A DNA stretch of 61,719 nucleotides from an uncultured Muribaculaceae bacterium (GCA_947625935.1 CANQQE010000015.1:1-61719); one strand, 5' to 3'. Numbered from the stretch's first letter, positions 1-7,544 are shown. Notes: generated by a model from the letters alone, not told the origin. Numbers and translations are program-made.

Positions 1-42
1 TTGTGAAAGTCAGGGCTTTGTTTTGTGTTTTACAACAGGTTG

Positions 43-77
43 TAAAAAAGAGGGCGCGTCTATTTTGACACACCCTC
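43..77 (-). terminator. Intrinsic terminator of the tat operon
   Basis: Read on the minus strand, an 11-bp stem (GAGGGTGTGTC pairing with GACGCGCCCTC, one G-U pair) with a 6-nt loop is followed by six T residues. It lies about 40 nt past the stop codon of the last minus-strand gene, so it should end the tatA-tatC transcript. Confidence 0.8.
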
Positions 78-114
78 ATTGTTTTTTGTCCTTTCCGCAG
101 GGAATAGCAAGGTG

Positions 115-393
115 CTACTCCGGGAGGATTTTGAGGTTGCCGCCGGCGTTGATGCGGTAGCGCGCGGCGGTCTTGTTCTCAAGGTTGGTCACGCGGAACA
201 CATAGTCTTCTATCGGGAGATGAGTGCGGTCAGACGCCTCGTAGGCTGTCTGGACGGCCTCGTCGAGCGTGTGATAGCCCGAGCCTTGGTAGGTATCGAC
301 TTTCTTGCCGTCCTCGTATATCTCGATGAGGACGTCATTGATGGGACGGATGCGATTTTCAGTCATGATGTCGGATGTGTTATGATTCATCAT
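115..393 (-). CDS. Small uncharacterised protein downstream of tatC
   Basis: I do not recognise a family. The reading frame opens further upstream with a TTG inside tatC, but ATG codons at 393 and 390 lie 25-30 nt after the tatC stop and are far more credible; they give a soluble, mildly acidic protein of about 92 residues. There is no signal peptide or membrane segment. The sequence alternates short strand-like stretches (VLIEIYEDGKK, DYVFRVTNLENK), so a small beta-rich fold is plausible. It is the last gene of the tatA-tatC unit, directly before a terminator, so it is co-transcribed with the Tat translocase. Whether it has any role in Tat export is unknown. Confidence 0.6.
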   Translation of the reverse strand: MMNHNTSDIMTENRIRPINDVLIEIYEDGKKVDTYQGSGYHTLDEAVQTAYEASDRTHLPIEDYVFRVTNLENKTAARYRINAGGNLKILPE

Positions 394-418
394 AATAAAC
401 ACTCCGATGGCGAAAATG

Positions 419-1207
419 TTAGCTATCACCCCGCGGAACGAGTGTCGCGCTCCCTTCCCAAAGCATGAAGATGGGCAAAAAGACGACAAACAGTGTGAAT
501 GGGTCGCCCGTGGGGGTTATGATGGCTGCCGCGATAAGCAAAGCCACAATGGCGTGGCGACGGTAGCGGTTGAAGAAGCCGCGTGTGAGCAGCCCCGTTT
601 TGCCGAGCATCCACGCGAGCAGCGGCAGCTCGAAAACGCAGCCCATCAGCAGCGTGAGCAACAAGAAGTTGTCCATGTATGACTCGATGGTGATGGTGTT
701 GGGGATGGATTCGCTGAGCCGGTAGTCGGCGAGGAACCGCAGCGTCAGCGGAAACACGAGGAAATATCCGACCGCTATGCCGACATAGAACATCATGTTG
801 CCCCACAGGAACGCCGCCGAGGCGTTGCGCCGCTCATGGGGGTAGAGGGCAGGGGAGACGAACCCCCACAACTGGTAGATGATGAACGGGAACGAGAGCA
901 CTACCGCGAGCCAGCACGATGTTGACATATGTATGAAAAACTGCGATGCAAGCTGAATGTTGATCAGGTCTACATGGAAATCCTCGCCGGCTCCGTCGGG
1001 AGCGAACGGCCCTAACCCTTGCAGGTGGTCGAGCAGCCGGTAGAGTGGGAAATCGGGGCGGCACGGTGCGAGTATGACAGCGTCGAAGATGTCACCCATG
1101 AAGATGAACAGCACCACGGCGGCCAGAAGCACCACGGCCCCCGAGCGCAACAGCACGCCGCGGAGAGCGTCGACGTGATCCCAGAAGTTCATTTCCCCGT
1201 TGCCCAT
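419..1207 (-). CDS. tatC: Sec-independent protein translocase TatC
   Basis: TatC is the membrane receptor of the Tat pathway and binds twin-arginine signal peptides of folded, often cofactor-bearing proteins. The 262-residue product has the family layout: an N-terminal segment with FWDHVDALRG (family E-x-R region), six predicted membrane helices, and the conserved FVSPALYPHERR stretch in the first cytoplasmic loop. Length is typical. It begins 20 nt after tatA, and no TatB-like gene is adjacent, fitting the two-component TatA/TatC systems seen in Bacteroidota. ATG at 1207 is used; an in-frame ATG at 1192 (MNFWDHV) is also possible and would remove only five residues. Confidence 0.93.
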   Translation of the reverse strand: MGNGEMNFWDHVDALRGVLLRSGAVVLLAAVVLFIFMGDIFDAVILAPCRPDFPLYRLLDHLQGLGPFAPDGAGEDFHVDLINIQLASQFFIHMSTSCWLAVVLSFPFIIYQLWGFVSPALYPHERRNASAAFLWGNMMFYVGIAVGYFLVFPLTLRFLADYRLSESIPNTITIESYMDNFLLLTLLMGCVFELPLLAWMLGKTGLLTRGFFNRYRRHAIVALLIAAAIITPTGDPFTLFVVFLPIFMLWEGSATLVPRGDS

Positions 1208-1227
1208 ATAGAGATTGCGGGCGCGGG

Positions 1228-1452
1228 TTAGTTTTTGCCGGGTTTATCTTTGTCGGACGGGTCGGTGTCGTTGATTTCGTTCTGCACCTCTTTCATCCCC
1301 TCCTTGAAGCTGCGTATCCCTTTGCCGAGACCTCGCATCAGTTCGGGTATCTTTTTGCCGCCGAAAAGCAGCAGAATCGCGGCAAAGATGATGATCCACT
1401 CCCATCCGCGCAGGTTTCCTAAAAACAATGGTATCAGTGCTGTGACAGTCAT
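1228..1452 (-). CDS. tatA: Twin-arginine translocase subunit TatA/E
   Basis: TatA oligomerises in the inner membrane to form the Tat transport pore. The 74-residue protein has the standard build: a short periplasmic N-terminus, one membrane helix (about residues 17-33), the FGG hinge followed by KKIPELMRGLGKGI forming the amphipathic helix, and an acidic/lysine-rich cytoplasmic tail. It is first in the operon with tatC. A TAACTTTA box 35-40 nt upstream resembles the phylum's -7 element. With no TatB nearby, this TatA probably also performs TatB's role. Confidence 0.92.
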   Translation of the reverse strand: MTVTALIPLFLGNLRGWEWIIIFAAILLLFGGKKIPELMRGLGKGIRSFKEGMKEVQNEINDTDPSDKDKPGKN

Positions 1453-1485
1453 GATTTATTGGGTTGTCATAGAGTTTATGGAGCG

Positions 1486-1493
1486 TAAAGTTA
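1486..1493 (-). promoter_or_regulatory. Probable -7 box for the tatA operon
   Basis: Minus-strand TAACTTTA matches seven of eight positions of the Bacteroidetes TAnnTTTG -7 element and sits 34-41 nt before the tatA ATG. No clear -33 element was seen. It is back-to-back with the fabD promoter. Confidence 0.4.
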
Positions 1494-1536
1494 ACGAATT
1501 ATATCATAACAGGGCAACGAATTGTGGAAAATTCAG

Positions 1537-1544
1537 TAACTTTG
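1537..1544 (+). promoter_or_regulatory. -7 box for fabD
   Basis: TAACTTTG exactly matches the Bacteroidetes -7 consensus and lies 25 nt before the preferred fabD start. A TTG exists only 12 nt upstream, too close for a regular -33, so this call rests on the -7 box. Confidence 0.5.
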
Positions 1545-1568
1545 CAGCCAATTAACATGAAAATGAGT

Positions 1569-2447
1569 ATGAAAGCATTTGTTTTCCCCGGTCAGGGCGC
1601 ACAGTTCGTAGGTATGGGCAAAGACCTTTACGAGACCAACCCCGTGGCTCGCGAAATGTTTGAAAAAGCTAATGAAATCCTTGGTTTCCGCATCACAGAT
1701 TTGATGTTTGAGGGTACCGACGAAGATCTCCGTCAGACCAAGGTTACCCAACCGGCGATTTTCCTCCACTCGGTGATTCTCGCCAAGACTCTCGGAGATG
1801 AGTTCAACCCCGATATGGTTGCCGGCCACTCGCTTGGCGAGTTCTCGGCATTGGTCGCCGCAGGCGCGCTGTCGTTTGAGGATGGTCTGCGTCTCGTCTC
1901 GGCCCGCGCCCAAGCCATGCAGAAGGCTTGTGAGCTGAAACCATCGACCATGGCGGCTGTCCTCGCCCTCCCCGACGAGAAAGTCGAGGAAATTTGCGAG
2001 AGTGTCGATGGCGTGGTTGTGTGCGCCAATTACAACTGCCCCGGTCAGCTCGTCATCTCGGGAGAGATAGAGGCCATCGACGCTGCTTGTGAGAAAGCTC
2101 TCGCAGCCGGTGCGAAACGCGCGTTGAAGCTCAAGGTGGGCGGTGCGTTCCATTCTCCCTGCATGGAGCCGGCCCGCGCTGAGCTTGCCGAAGCTATCGA
2201 GAAAACTGAGGTTAAAGCTCCTGTTTGTCCTGTATATCAGAACGTTGACGCTAAACCTCACACCGACCCCGCTGAAATAAAAGCTAATTTAGTGGCTCAA
2301 CTGACCGCCCCTGTGCGTTGGACTCAGACGGTTCAGAACATGATTGCTGACGGTGCTACTGAGTTTGTTGAGCTTGGTCCGGGCAAGGTGCTTCAGGGCT
2401 TAGTGCTGAAAATTAACCGAGAGATGGTTGTTTCAGGTCGCCAGTAA
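1569..2447 (+). CDS. fabD: Malonyl-CoA:ACP transacylase FabD
   Basis: FabD moves malonyl from CoA to acyl carrier protein, supplying the extender unit for fatty acid synthesis. The protein opens with the family signature MKAFVFPGQGAQFVGMG and contains the nucleophile elbow GHSLGEFSAL (serine of GHSLG) and the later GGAFHSPCM segment carrying the catalytic histidine; QNVDAKP is also typical. The start is put at 1569 because families begin there, giving 292 residues; ATGs at 1557 and 1563 are in frame and would add two to four residues. It is monocistronic, with a promoter just upstream and a terminator just downstream. Confidence 0.95.
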   Translation: MKAFVFPGQGAQFVGMGKDLYETNPVAREMFEKANEILGFRITDLMFEGTDEDLRQTKVTQPAIFLHSVILAKTLGDEFNPDMVAGHSLGEFSALVAAGALSFEDGLRLVSARAQAMQKACELKPSTMAAVLALPDEKVEEICESVDGVVVCANYNCPGQLVISGEIEAIDAACEKALAAGAKRALKLKVGGAFHSPCMEPARAELAEAIEKTEVKAPVCPVYQNVDAKPHTDPAEIKANLVAQLTAPVRWTQTVQNMIADGATEFVELGPGKVLQGLVLKINREMVVSGRQ

Positions 2448-2471
2448 CTTTCAGACATTAAATAAATTACG

Positions 2472-2511
2472 GAGGCAGAGATTCCACTGAGGGGTCTCTG
2501 TCTCTTTTTTT
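2472..2511 (+). terminator. Intrinsic terminator after fabD
   Basis: GGCAGAGATTCC pairs with GGGGTCTCTGTC (12 bp, three G-U pairs) around a 5-nt loop and is followed by CTCTTTTTT. It lies about 25 nt past the fabD stop. End coordinates could be off by one or two bases. Confidence 0.75.
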
Positions 2512-2546
2512 ACATATCCCTCTAATTGTTAATTTGGGTTAATATC

Positions 2547-2577
2547 TTGGCGTTTGAGGCGATAATATACACCTTTG
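2547..2577 (+). promoter_or_regulatory. Probable promoter of the DJ-1/PfpI gene
   Basis: TTG at 2547-2549 is followed after 20 nt by CACCTTTG, a degenerate form of TAnnTTTG. Predicted transcription would begin near 2584, giving a leader of about 180 nt that contains the palindromic repeat at 2638-2664. The rest of the 317-bp gap shows nothing else. Confidence 0.4.
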
Positions 2578-2637
2578 CGATGTTATAACAATCGTGGTGG
2601 AGTTGCAGAACTGCCGGCGAAAAGCCTATGCTTATCT

Positions 2638-2664
2638 GCGGCCAACCCACGGGCTGGCTCTACC
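2638..2664 (-). repeat. Single copy of a palindromic intergenic repeat
   Basis: On the minus strand this reads GGTAGAGCCAGCCCGTGGG followed by TTGGCCGC. It differs at only three positions from the copy at 61188-61214. The inner part is an inverted repeat (GCCAGCCC / GGGTTGGC). Just beyond it, CCCCATGGGCAAG also echoes the other copies. It lies in the leader of the DJ-1/PfpI gene. Confidence 0.65.
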
Positions 2665-2764
2665 CCCATGGGCAAGATCTGCTGTCATGATAAACAATGA
2701 TATATTGAATCATCATGAAATCTGAGAACTTAACTGATTAAAATAACTAAATAAAAACAGGATT

Positions 2765-3313
2765 ATGGCAAAATCTTATTTGTTCCTCGCCGACGGCTTC
2801 GAGGAAATAGAGGCGTTGACCACCGTCGACCTGCTCAGACGCGGCGGGATGGAGGTAATCACGGTTTCTATCACTGACGACCCCCTTGTGACCGGTGCCA
2901 ACGGCATCACTGCCAAAGCCGACGCGCTGTTTGGCGACACAGATTTCACCGATGCGGAGTGGCTGATAATACCCGGCGGTATGCCCGGTGCGGCTAACCT
3001 TGCTGCGTTCGACCCATTGTCGGCATTGCTTAAACGCCATGCCGCGAATGGCAAAATCGCGGCAATCTGCGCGGCTCCCGCCGTGGTGCTGTATCCGCTT
3101 GGGCTTCTCGACGGGCTGACAGCTACCTGCTATCCCGGCTTTGAGGCTCAATGCCCCAAGACCGAGATGACCGGCCAGCGCGTTGTGGCCCACGACCGCA
3201 TAATCACTGCTAACGGCCCGTCGTCGGCGTTCCCGTTTGCCCTCGCCATTCTCGAAAACTCGAAGGGTGAGGATGTGGCGCGCCAGATCGGGGCCGGCAC
3301 GCTTTATTATTAA
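2765..3313 (+). CDS. DJ-1/PfpI (YajL-like) family protein
   Basis: The 182-residue protein matches the DJ-1/ThiJ/PfpI superfamily, whose members act as glyoxalase III or deglycase-like, chaperone or peptidase-like enzymes. Visible hallmarks are the N-terminal strand with GFEEIEALTTVDLLRRGG (acidic residue near position 14 that partners the active cysteine), the glycine-rich IIPGGMPGA turn, and the nucleophile elbow AAICAAPAVVL with Cys102. The C-terminal TANGPSSAFPFAL stretch is also typical of YajL. The gene stands alone between its own promoter and a terminator. Family assignment is firm, but the substrate is not predictable. Confidence 0.88.
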   Translation: MAKSYLFLADGFEEIEALTTVDLLRRGGMEVITVSITDDPLVTGANGITAKADALFGDTDFTDAEWLIIPGGMPGAANLAAFDPLSALLKRHAANGKIAAICAAPAVVLYPLGLLDGLTATCYPGFEAQCPKTEMTGQRVVAHDRIITANGPSSAFPFALAILENSKGEDVARQIGAGTLYY

Positions 3314-3330
3314 GCACCCATAACGAGCAA

Positions 3331-3368
3331 AGGGAGCGTCTCCGCGGAAGGTGACGTTCCCTTTTTTT
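3331..3368 (+). terminator. Intrinsic terminator after the DJ-1/PfpI gene
   Basis: GGGAGCGTC pairs with GACGTTCCC (9 bp, one G-U) around a 12-nt loop and is followed by seven T residues. It sits between convergent genes; on the minus strand the same stem is followed by only TTT, so it may weakly terminate the secG transcript too. Confidence 0.8.
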
Positions 3369-3421
3369 ATCGTGCCCTCAATGAGTGTGAGAGAGCCGTT
3401 TTTTTACCGTCGTGGCTTTCT

Positions 3422-3778
3422 TTATTGTGCCGGGGTTGCTTCGGCGGGAGCCGCTGCGGGAGCTGCCTGCTGTGCGGGAGCCGGAGTGGCGTATTCGGTG
3501 CCTTCGACCTGAACGGGGGTGGCGGGCTTGACGCGGCTACCGCTCTGGATGTTGTCGGAGGGCATCACGAACACCGAAACGACAGCGAGTATGCCGATGA
3601 TGGCAGCGAGTGTCCATGTGGCTTTCTCGATGAAGTCGTTGGTGTGGCGCACACCCATGATCTGGTTTGCACCCGAGAATCCTGAGGCGAGACCGCCTCC
3701 TTTTGATTTCTGAATCAGCACCACGATGATTAGCAGCACGGCTACGATGACGGTGAGAATGATTACGATGGCGTACAT
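3422..3778 (-). CDS. secG: Preprotein translocase subunit SecG
   Basis: SecG is the small accessory subunit of the SecYEG channel. The 118-residue product has two membrane helices (about residues 3-22 and 55-73) separated by the conserved QKSKGGGLASGFSGA loop, with ANQIMGVRHTNDFIEKATW leading into the second helix. After residue 75 comes an Ala/Pro/Gln-rich tail ending in repeats of PAP and AAP, which is longer than in E. coli but common in Bacteroidota. It is the last gene of a tight five-gene operon and starts 7 nt after the TPR gene's stop. Confidence 0.93.
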   Translation of the reverse strand: MYAIVIILTVIVAVLLIIVVLIQKSKGGGLASGFSGANQIMGVRHTNDFIEKATWTLAAIIGILAVVSVFVMPSDNIQSGSRVKPATPVQVEGTEYATPAPAQQAAPAAAPAEATPAQ

Positions 3779-3785
3779 AAAGTGT

Positions 3786-4565
3786 TTATTTAGTTTTGTT
3801 TTTGTCGATGTGACGTTGGTTTATCATCAATTTTTGCAAAAAGCGCAATTGGTCTGCAAAGTAAATACTTTTTTCTGGATATTTCAAACTTAACCCCTCG
3901 ATAATTTCATAAGCCTTCGTGTACCGGCGTTGGCGTATATAGATTTTGGCGAGGCTTTCGGTGAGCATTGACGGGCCGTTTTCCTCGGGGGCTGCCACCG
4001 GGGTGGTGTCGGGTTGCGGAGTGGCGTCGGGTTGCTCAGGTTGGACTGAAGCCGATGGGAAGTGGCCTTGATGCTGCTTGCTTTTGAGTATGAATGAGTT
4101 GATTACGGCGTCCTGTGAGCCTTCGGGGGCGTCGTCGGGACGCGGGGTGCTTTTCTCCTCCTCGCGGGCGAGCATCTGGGCGTAGTCGGGGGTGGGGTTG
4201 AATATGAGTTTGGTCAGCAGTACCTCCTCGGCGGGGTCGTTGCTGCCGTAGGTGTCGATAAAGCGGTCAATAGTCTGGTCGGTGGTCAACTGCTCCGCTT
4301 TAGGCTCCGGGGGGTAGAAGTCGATCCATCCGGCGGCTTCGGGGCGTAGCTGTGTCATCAGGGTGCTGCGGTCGGCTACGTTGAGTGCGAGCCAGCGTGT
4401 CAGCCGGGCTTCAGTGTCGGGGGCGATGTCGCGCGGCCGTGAGAGCAGCATTGTGGCCGGTAGGGTGAAAAACGGGTAGCGTTGACGCGTCGCCTCGACC
4501 CAGGCGGGGTCGACCGACTCGTCGGGGTGTGACAGATAGTGCCGGATCTGCTGTGACAACTCCAT
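3786..4565 (-). CDS. Tetratricopeptide-like protein between lptE and secG
   Basis: This is a conserved Bacteroidota protein of unknown function, seen here between lptE and secG. The ATG at 4565 (MELSQQIRHYLSHPDE) is chosen because it follows the lptE stop by 2 nt; the upstream TTG would overlap lptE. Of 260 residues, the N-terminal half is helical and charged, a Pro/Gln-rich linker spans about 135-195, and the C-terminal part (LTESLAKIYIRQRRYTKAYEIIEGLSLKYPE split across two motifs) looks like one or two TPR helix pairs. There is no signal peptide, so it is probably cytoplasmic and may be an adaptor. Confidence 0.75.
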   Translation of the reverse strand: MELSQQIRHYLSHPDESVDPAWVEATRQRYPFFTLPATMLLSRPRDIAPDTEARLTRWLALNVADRSTLMTQLRPEAAGWIDFYPPEPKAEQLTTDQTIDRFIDTYGSNDPAEEVLLTKLIFNPTPDYAQMLAREEEKSTPRPDDAPEGSQDAVINSFILKSKQHQGHFPSASVQPEQPDATPQPDTTPVAAPEENGPSMLTESLAKIYIRQRRYTKAYEIIEGLSLKYPEKSIYFADQLRFLQKLMINQRHIDKNKTK

Positions 4566-4567
4566 GA

Positions 4568-5107
4568 TTACCAATCTCCCAATGTGGCGTTAAAAATCAG
4601 GTCGACAAGCTCTTTCGATATTTGCTGGCATAGCTCGTCCTGTACGTCGGTTAGCATTTCGGATGAATCGAAATCGCGGTAGGCCGAGAATGTCTGGTCG
4701 AGATCTTTCCCCTCTTGCTTGTTGTCGATGTATTTCACGCGGACGCTGATGGTGAGTCTCGTCCGTGAGGCGTAGGCGTTTTCGGTCACGGCCTGCGGCG
4801 ACAGGTTGTAGCCCGTTATCTCGCCTTCGAGCTGCAGGTCGCCTCCGGTCTCTACGGTGCGCAGGCGGGTGTTGCGTGTGATGTAGTCGAGCAGTTCGTT
4901 TTCAAACGTCTGTTGCAGCGGGGGGTAGACGAGCGCGGCTCTGATGGGGAACTGCGAGACGTGGATAGTCTTGTAGATGTTATAGTCTATCGCGGCCCCG
5001 TTGCAGGTGTATTTTATGCGGCATCCGCAAAGCAGCGGCATCAGCAGCAGCGGCAATGTGATGGCTATCAGTCGGCGGGTGAGTCTATTGGCGTTCATAG
5101 CTGTCAT
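4568..5107 (-). CDS. lptE: LPS-assembly lipoprotein LptE
   Basis: LptE plugs the LptD barrel and helps insert LPS into the outer leaflet. The 179-residue protein starts with a basic N-terminus, a hydrophobic stretch and a lipobox (LLCGC, lipidated Cys29), so it is an outer-membrane lipoprotein. The body fits the family: a CNGAAIDY start, repeated amphipathic strands (LQLEGEITGYNLSPQAV, TRLTISVRVKYIDNK), and a C-terminal helix with DELCQQISKELVDLIFN. Its ATG overlaps the stop of the upstream regulator gene by 4 nt (ATGA), so the two are translationally coupled. Confidence 0.88.
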   Translation of the reverse strand: MTAMNANRLTRRLIAITLPLLLMPLLCGCRIKYTCNGAAIDYNIYKTIHVSQFPIRAALVYPPLQQTFENELLDYITRNTRLRTVETGGDLQLEGEITGYNLSPQAVTENAYASRTRLTISVRVKYIDNKQEGKDLDQTFSAYRDFDSSEMLTDVQDELCQQISKELVDLIFNATLGDW

Positions 5108-6345
5108 TCAAGGCCAAATTCTTTGATTTTACGGTATAGGGTGCGCTCCGATATGTTCAGCTCGCGTGCGGTGGCCTTGCGGCGTCCGCTGTTGCGCTCC
5201 AGCGAGCGGCGTATTGTCTCGCGCTCGGTGTCCTCGAGGGTGGCGGGGCCCGGTTCGGCGGGGACCGCGTCGACGGTCGCGGGCGTGCGGTCAATGAGTT
5301 CGGTCATCGTCGGGCGGTATTTGACGATCGACTGTATGGAGGGTTGCAATACGGGCTGTAGGCTGACGTCGAGCGGTTCAGCCGCGGGGTTTTCGGCCGT
5401 TCTGTTGTCGATTGAGGCTCTGAGATCTTCGATTTCGTGCTGTAGCCTGAAAATCATGTTGAAGAGTATTTCTCGCTCGGCTGCGTAGGAATGGGCGTTG
5501 TCGGCGCGCGGGGCCACAGCCGGCGTGTAGAGCGTGGCGTTCTGCGGTATGTAGCTCTCGACTGTCGAAGCGTTGACTTCGCCTCCGGCTTCGAAAAGCG
5601 ATATCTGTTCTATGACGTTTTTGAGCTGGCGTACGTTGCCCGGCCAACGGTAGGCGGTCAGCAGCCTGCAGGCCGATTCGTCGAGAGTGATGGCGGGAGT
5701 GCGGTAACGCTCGGCAAAGTCGGCGGCAAACTTGCGGGCGAGCAGCACGATGTCGTTGCCGCGGTCGCGGAGCGGGGGTATGGCTATCTGCACCGTCGAC
5801 AGTCGGTAATATAGGTCTTCGCGGAATCGCCCTGTCTCGACTGCTTTGAGCATATCGACATTGGTGGCGGCGACGATGCGTATGTTGGTTTTTTGCACCG
5901 TCGATGAGCCTACTTTAAGAAACTCGCCGCTTTCGAGCACTCTCAGCAGGCGGGCCTGGGTGGTCAGCGGAAGTTCGGCTACTTCGTCGAGAAATATGGT
6001 GCCGCCGTCGGCCTCCTCGAAGTAGCCTTTGCGCGACGAGACAGCCCCGGTGAAGGCTCCCTTCTCATGCCCGAACAGCTCGGAGTCGATGGTGCCCTCG
6101 GGGATCGCTCCGCAGTTGACAGCGATGTATTTGCTGTGTTTCCGCGAGCTGAACTGGTGTATTATCTGCGGGAAAAACTCTTTGCCGGTGCCGCTCTCGC
6201 CTGTGATAAGCACCGACAGGTCAATCGGAGCGACCTGTATGGCGCGGGTGATGGCGGCGATCAGTGCAGGGGCGTTGCCCACTATTCCGAGCCTCATTTT
6301 GGCTTGTTGCACCTCGGCGGGTATTTCGGTTGGGTTTATCTGCAT
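5104..6345 (-). CDS. Sigma-54-type AAA+ transcriptional activator without a receiver domain
   Basis: The protein belongs to the sigma-54 activator (bacterial enhancer-binding) family. In 413 residues it shows Walker A GESGTGKE (49-56), the sigma-54 contact loop GAFTGA (96-101), Walker B GTIFLDE (115-121), the arginine-finger region FREDLYYRLS and the WPGNVRQL motif. A Pro/Ala-rich linker of about 90 residues leads to a C-terminal Fis-type helix-turn-helix (TARELNISERTLYRKIKEFG). There is no N-terminal receiver, GAF or PAS domain, so activity is not controlled by a built-in sensor. It overlaps the upstream acyltransferase by 10 nt and lptE by 4 nt, placing a regulator inside an envelope-biogenesis operon. 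Confidence 0.9.
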   Translation of the reverse strand: MQINPTEIPAEVQQAKMRLGIVGNAPALIAAITRAIQVAPIDLSVLITGESGTGKEFFPQIIHQFSSRKHSKYIAVNCGAIPEGTIDSELFGHEKGAFTGAVSSRKGYFEEADGGTIFLDEVAELPLTTQARLLRVLESGEFLKVGSSTVQKTNIRIVAATNVDMLKAVETGRFREDLYYRLSTVQIAIPPLRDRGNDIVLLARKFAADFAERYRTPAITLDESACRLLTAYRWPGNVRQLKNVIEQISLFEAGGEVNASTVESYIPQNATLYTPAVAPRADNAHSYAAEREILFNMIFRLQHEIEDLRASIDNRTAENPAAEPLDVSLQPVLQPSIQSIVKYRPTMTELIDRTPATVDAVPAEPGPATLEDTERETIRRSLERNSGRRKATARELNISERTLYRKIKEFGLE

Positions 6346-7217
6346 GAACGGAGTGAGTAGGTTTTGCTTTTAAGAAAGTTGCCGAATTCCTCGACCGAAC
6401 CTTGGTGGGCTTTCTGCTCTTCGACCGATATCGGGTCGCCGATGGAAACATGGATTGTCTTCCCTTTCTTGCGGAACACCTCGGCGGGTAGCCGGAGTGT
6501 GCGCAGTTTCCAGCTTACGAGTCCCAGAAAGTTGAACCACCATGAGTTGCTGCCGTGGAAGTAGATGGGTATGACCGGAACGTTGAGCTGCTCGATCAGG
6601 CGTATGATCGATGGTTGCCACTCGCGGTCTTCGAGACGGCCGCGGCGGTTGAGCTTGGAGACGGCTCCGGCGGGGAAAAATCCCATCGGCTCGCCTCGGC
6701 GCACTTGTATTATGGCTTCTTTTATCCCTTTCATCGACACTGCTTTTTTCTTGGGATCGTCAGAGGCGAGGGCGTCGACGGCAATGAAGTTGGGGCGCAT
6801 GGCGGTTATGTAGTTGAGCACCATGTTGACCATCACTTTGAACGCCGGGCGGCGCGAGCCGACGAGGTGGATGAGCGTTATGCCGTCGAGCGCGCCGAAG
6901 GGATGGTTGCTGACGGTGACAAACGCGCCCTTAGGCAGATTGTCGAGCACCCGCTCGTTGTCGACCTTTACCTTCGCGTCGAGGTCTTTAAGAAGGCCGG
7001 TGCAGAATTGCGGGCCGGGGGTAGCGCAATTGTGGGAGTGAATCCAGTTCACTTTGTCGATCGCGAACAACCTGAACAGCCTGTCCACTAATTTGCGATG
7101 GCCTTTCAATTGTGGCGCGACCGCCACTATATCTTCAAAATCAAGCACGTTGGGCTTCACGCAGCTTGCGGGGCTGTCGGCCTGTGCCTGAGTTGTTGTG
7201 TTGACGTTTTTTTCCAT
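6336..7217 (-). CDS. PlsC-like (hemolysin/OlsA-type) acyltransferase
   Basis: This 293-residue protein belongs to the PlsC superfamily of glycerolipid or amino-lipid O-acyltransferases. The catalytic box is NHPFGALDG (His105 and Asp111), one residue longer than the classical HX4D and typical of the hemolysin-like branch that acylates lyso-ornithine or lyso-glycine lipids. Block III appears as GFFPAGAVSKL and block IV as VPVIPIYFHG. Bacteroides make glycine lipids with such an enzyme, so a GlsA-like role is possible, but phosphatidic acid synthesis cannot be excluded. It heads the operon with the AAA+ regulator, lptE, TPR and secG, and its promoter is visible at 7299-7330. Confidence 0.82.
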   Translation of the reverse strand: MEKNVNTTTQAQADSPASCVKPNVLDFEDIVAVAPQLKGHRKLVDRLFRLFAIDKVNWIHSHNCATPGPQFCTGLLKDLDAKVKVDNERVLDNLPKGAFVTVSNHPFGALDGITLIHLVGSRRPAFKVMVNMVLNYITAMRPNFIAVDALASDDPKKKAVSMKGIKEAIIQVRRGEPMGFFPAGAVSKLNRRGRLEDREWQPSIIRLIEQLNVPVIPIYFHGSNSWWFNFLGLVSWKLRTLRLPAEVFRKKGKTIHVSIGDPISVEEQKAHQGSVEEFGNFLKSKTYSLRSCR

Positions 7218-7298
7218 TGCCGTGGCAAATAGTTTAAATCGGTTTGATGAAAGCGGGGAGTCGTCGGTCGAGTCGGAGTCCCTGCGGTTTTAATCTCG

Positions 7299-7330
7299 CA
7301 AAGTTACACAAAAAAAGCCATAACCTCAAA
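7299..7330 (-). promoter_or_regulatory. Promoter of the acyltransferase-lptE-secG operon
   Basis: On the minus strand TTTG (7327-7330) is followed after 20 nt by TAACTTTG (7299-7306), a full match to the Bacteroidetes -33/-7 consensus. The transcript would have a leader of about 75 nt before the ATG at 7217. Confidence 0.75.
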
Positions 7331-7425
7331 TTGCCGTTCAGCCGATACAGGGTTGCTTAATCTGCGTTGAAGTCTTTTTGAAGAATTATTTTTTTATTAA
7401 AAACACTGCATTTGCAGTATTGAAT

Positions 7426-7465
7426 CCCGGTAGCCCCTGCATATCAAGCTATCGGGTTTTGTTTT
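7426..7465 (+). terminator. Orphan intrinsic terminator upstream of the polysaccharide operon
   Basis: CCCGGTAGC pairs with GCTATCGGG (9 bp, one G-U) around a 13-nt loop and is followed by TTTTGTTTT. No plus-strand gene lies upstream, because the neighbouring operon is divergent. Just before it, ACTGCA/TGCAGT forms a second small inverted repeat (7405-7418). It may end an unannotated small RNA. The remainder of the 551-bp gap holds the two divergent promoters and a leader hairpin. Confidence 0.55.
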
Positions 7466-7544
7466 ATCCCTGTAAAGATAATCATTTCATCCCGATATGG
7501 CGACAAAAGGGAAGTGGACGCAGATGGTATTGTCATTAAAATAT

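Noticed and set aside
79-468. A plus-strand frame opposite the small tat-linked gene
   Set aside because: It crosses the tatC 3' end, has no promoter or start signal, and runs against the terminator; the minus-strand frame fits the operon.
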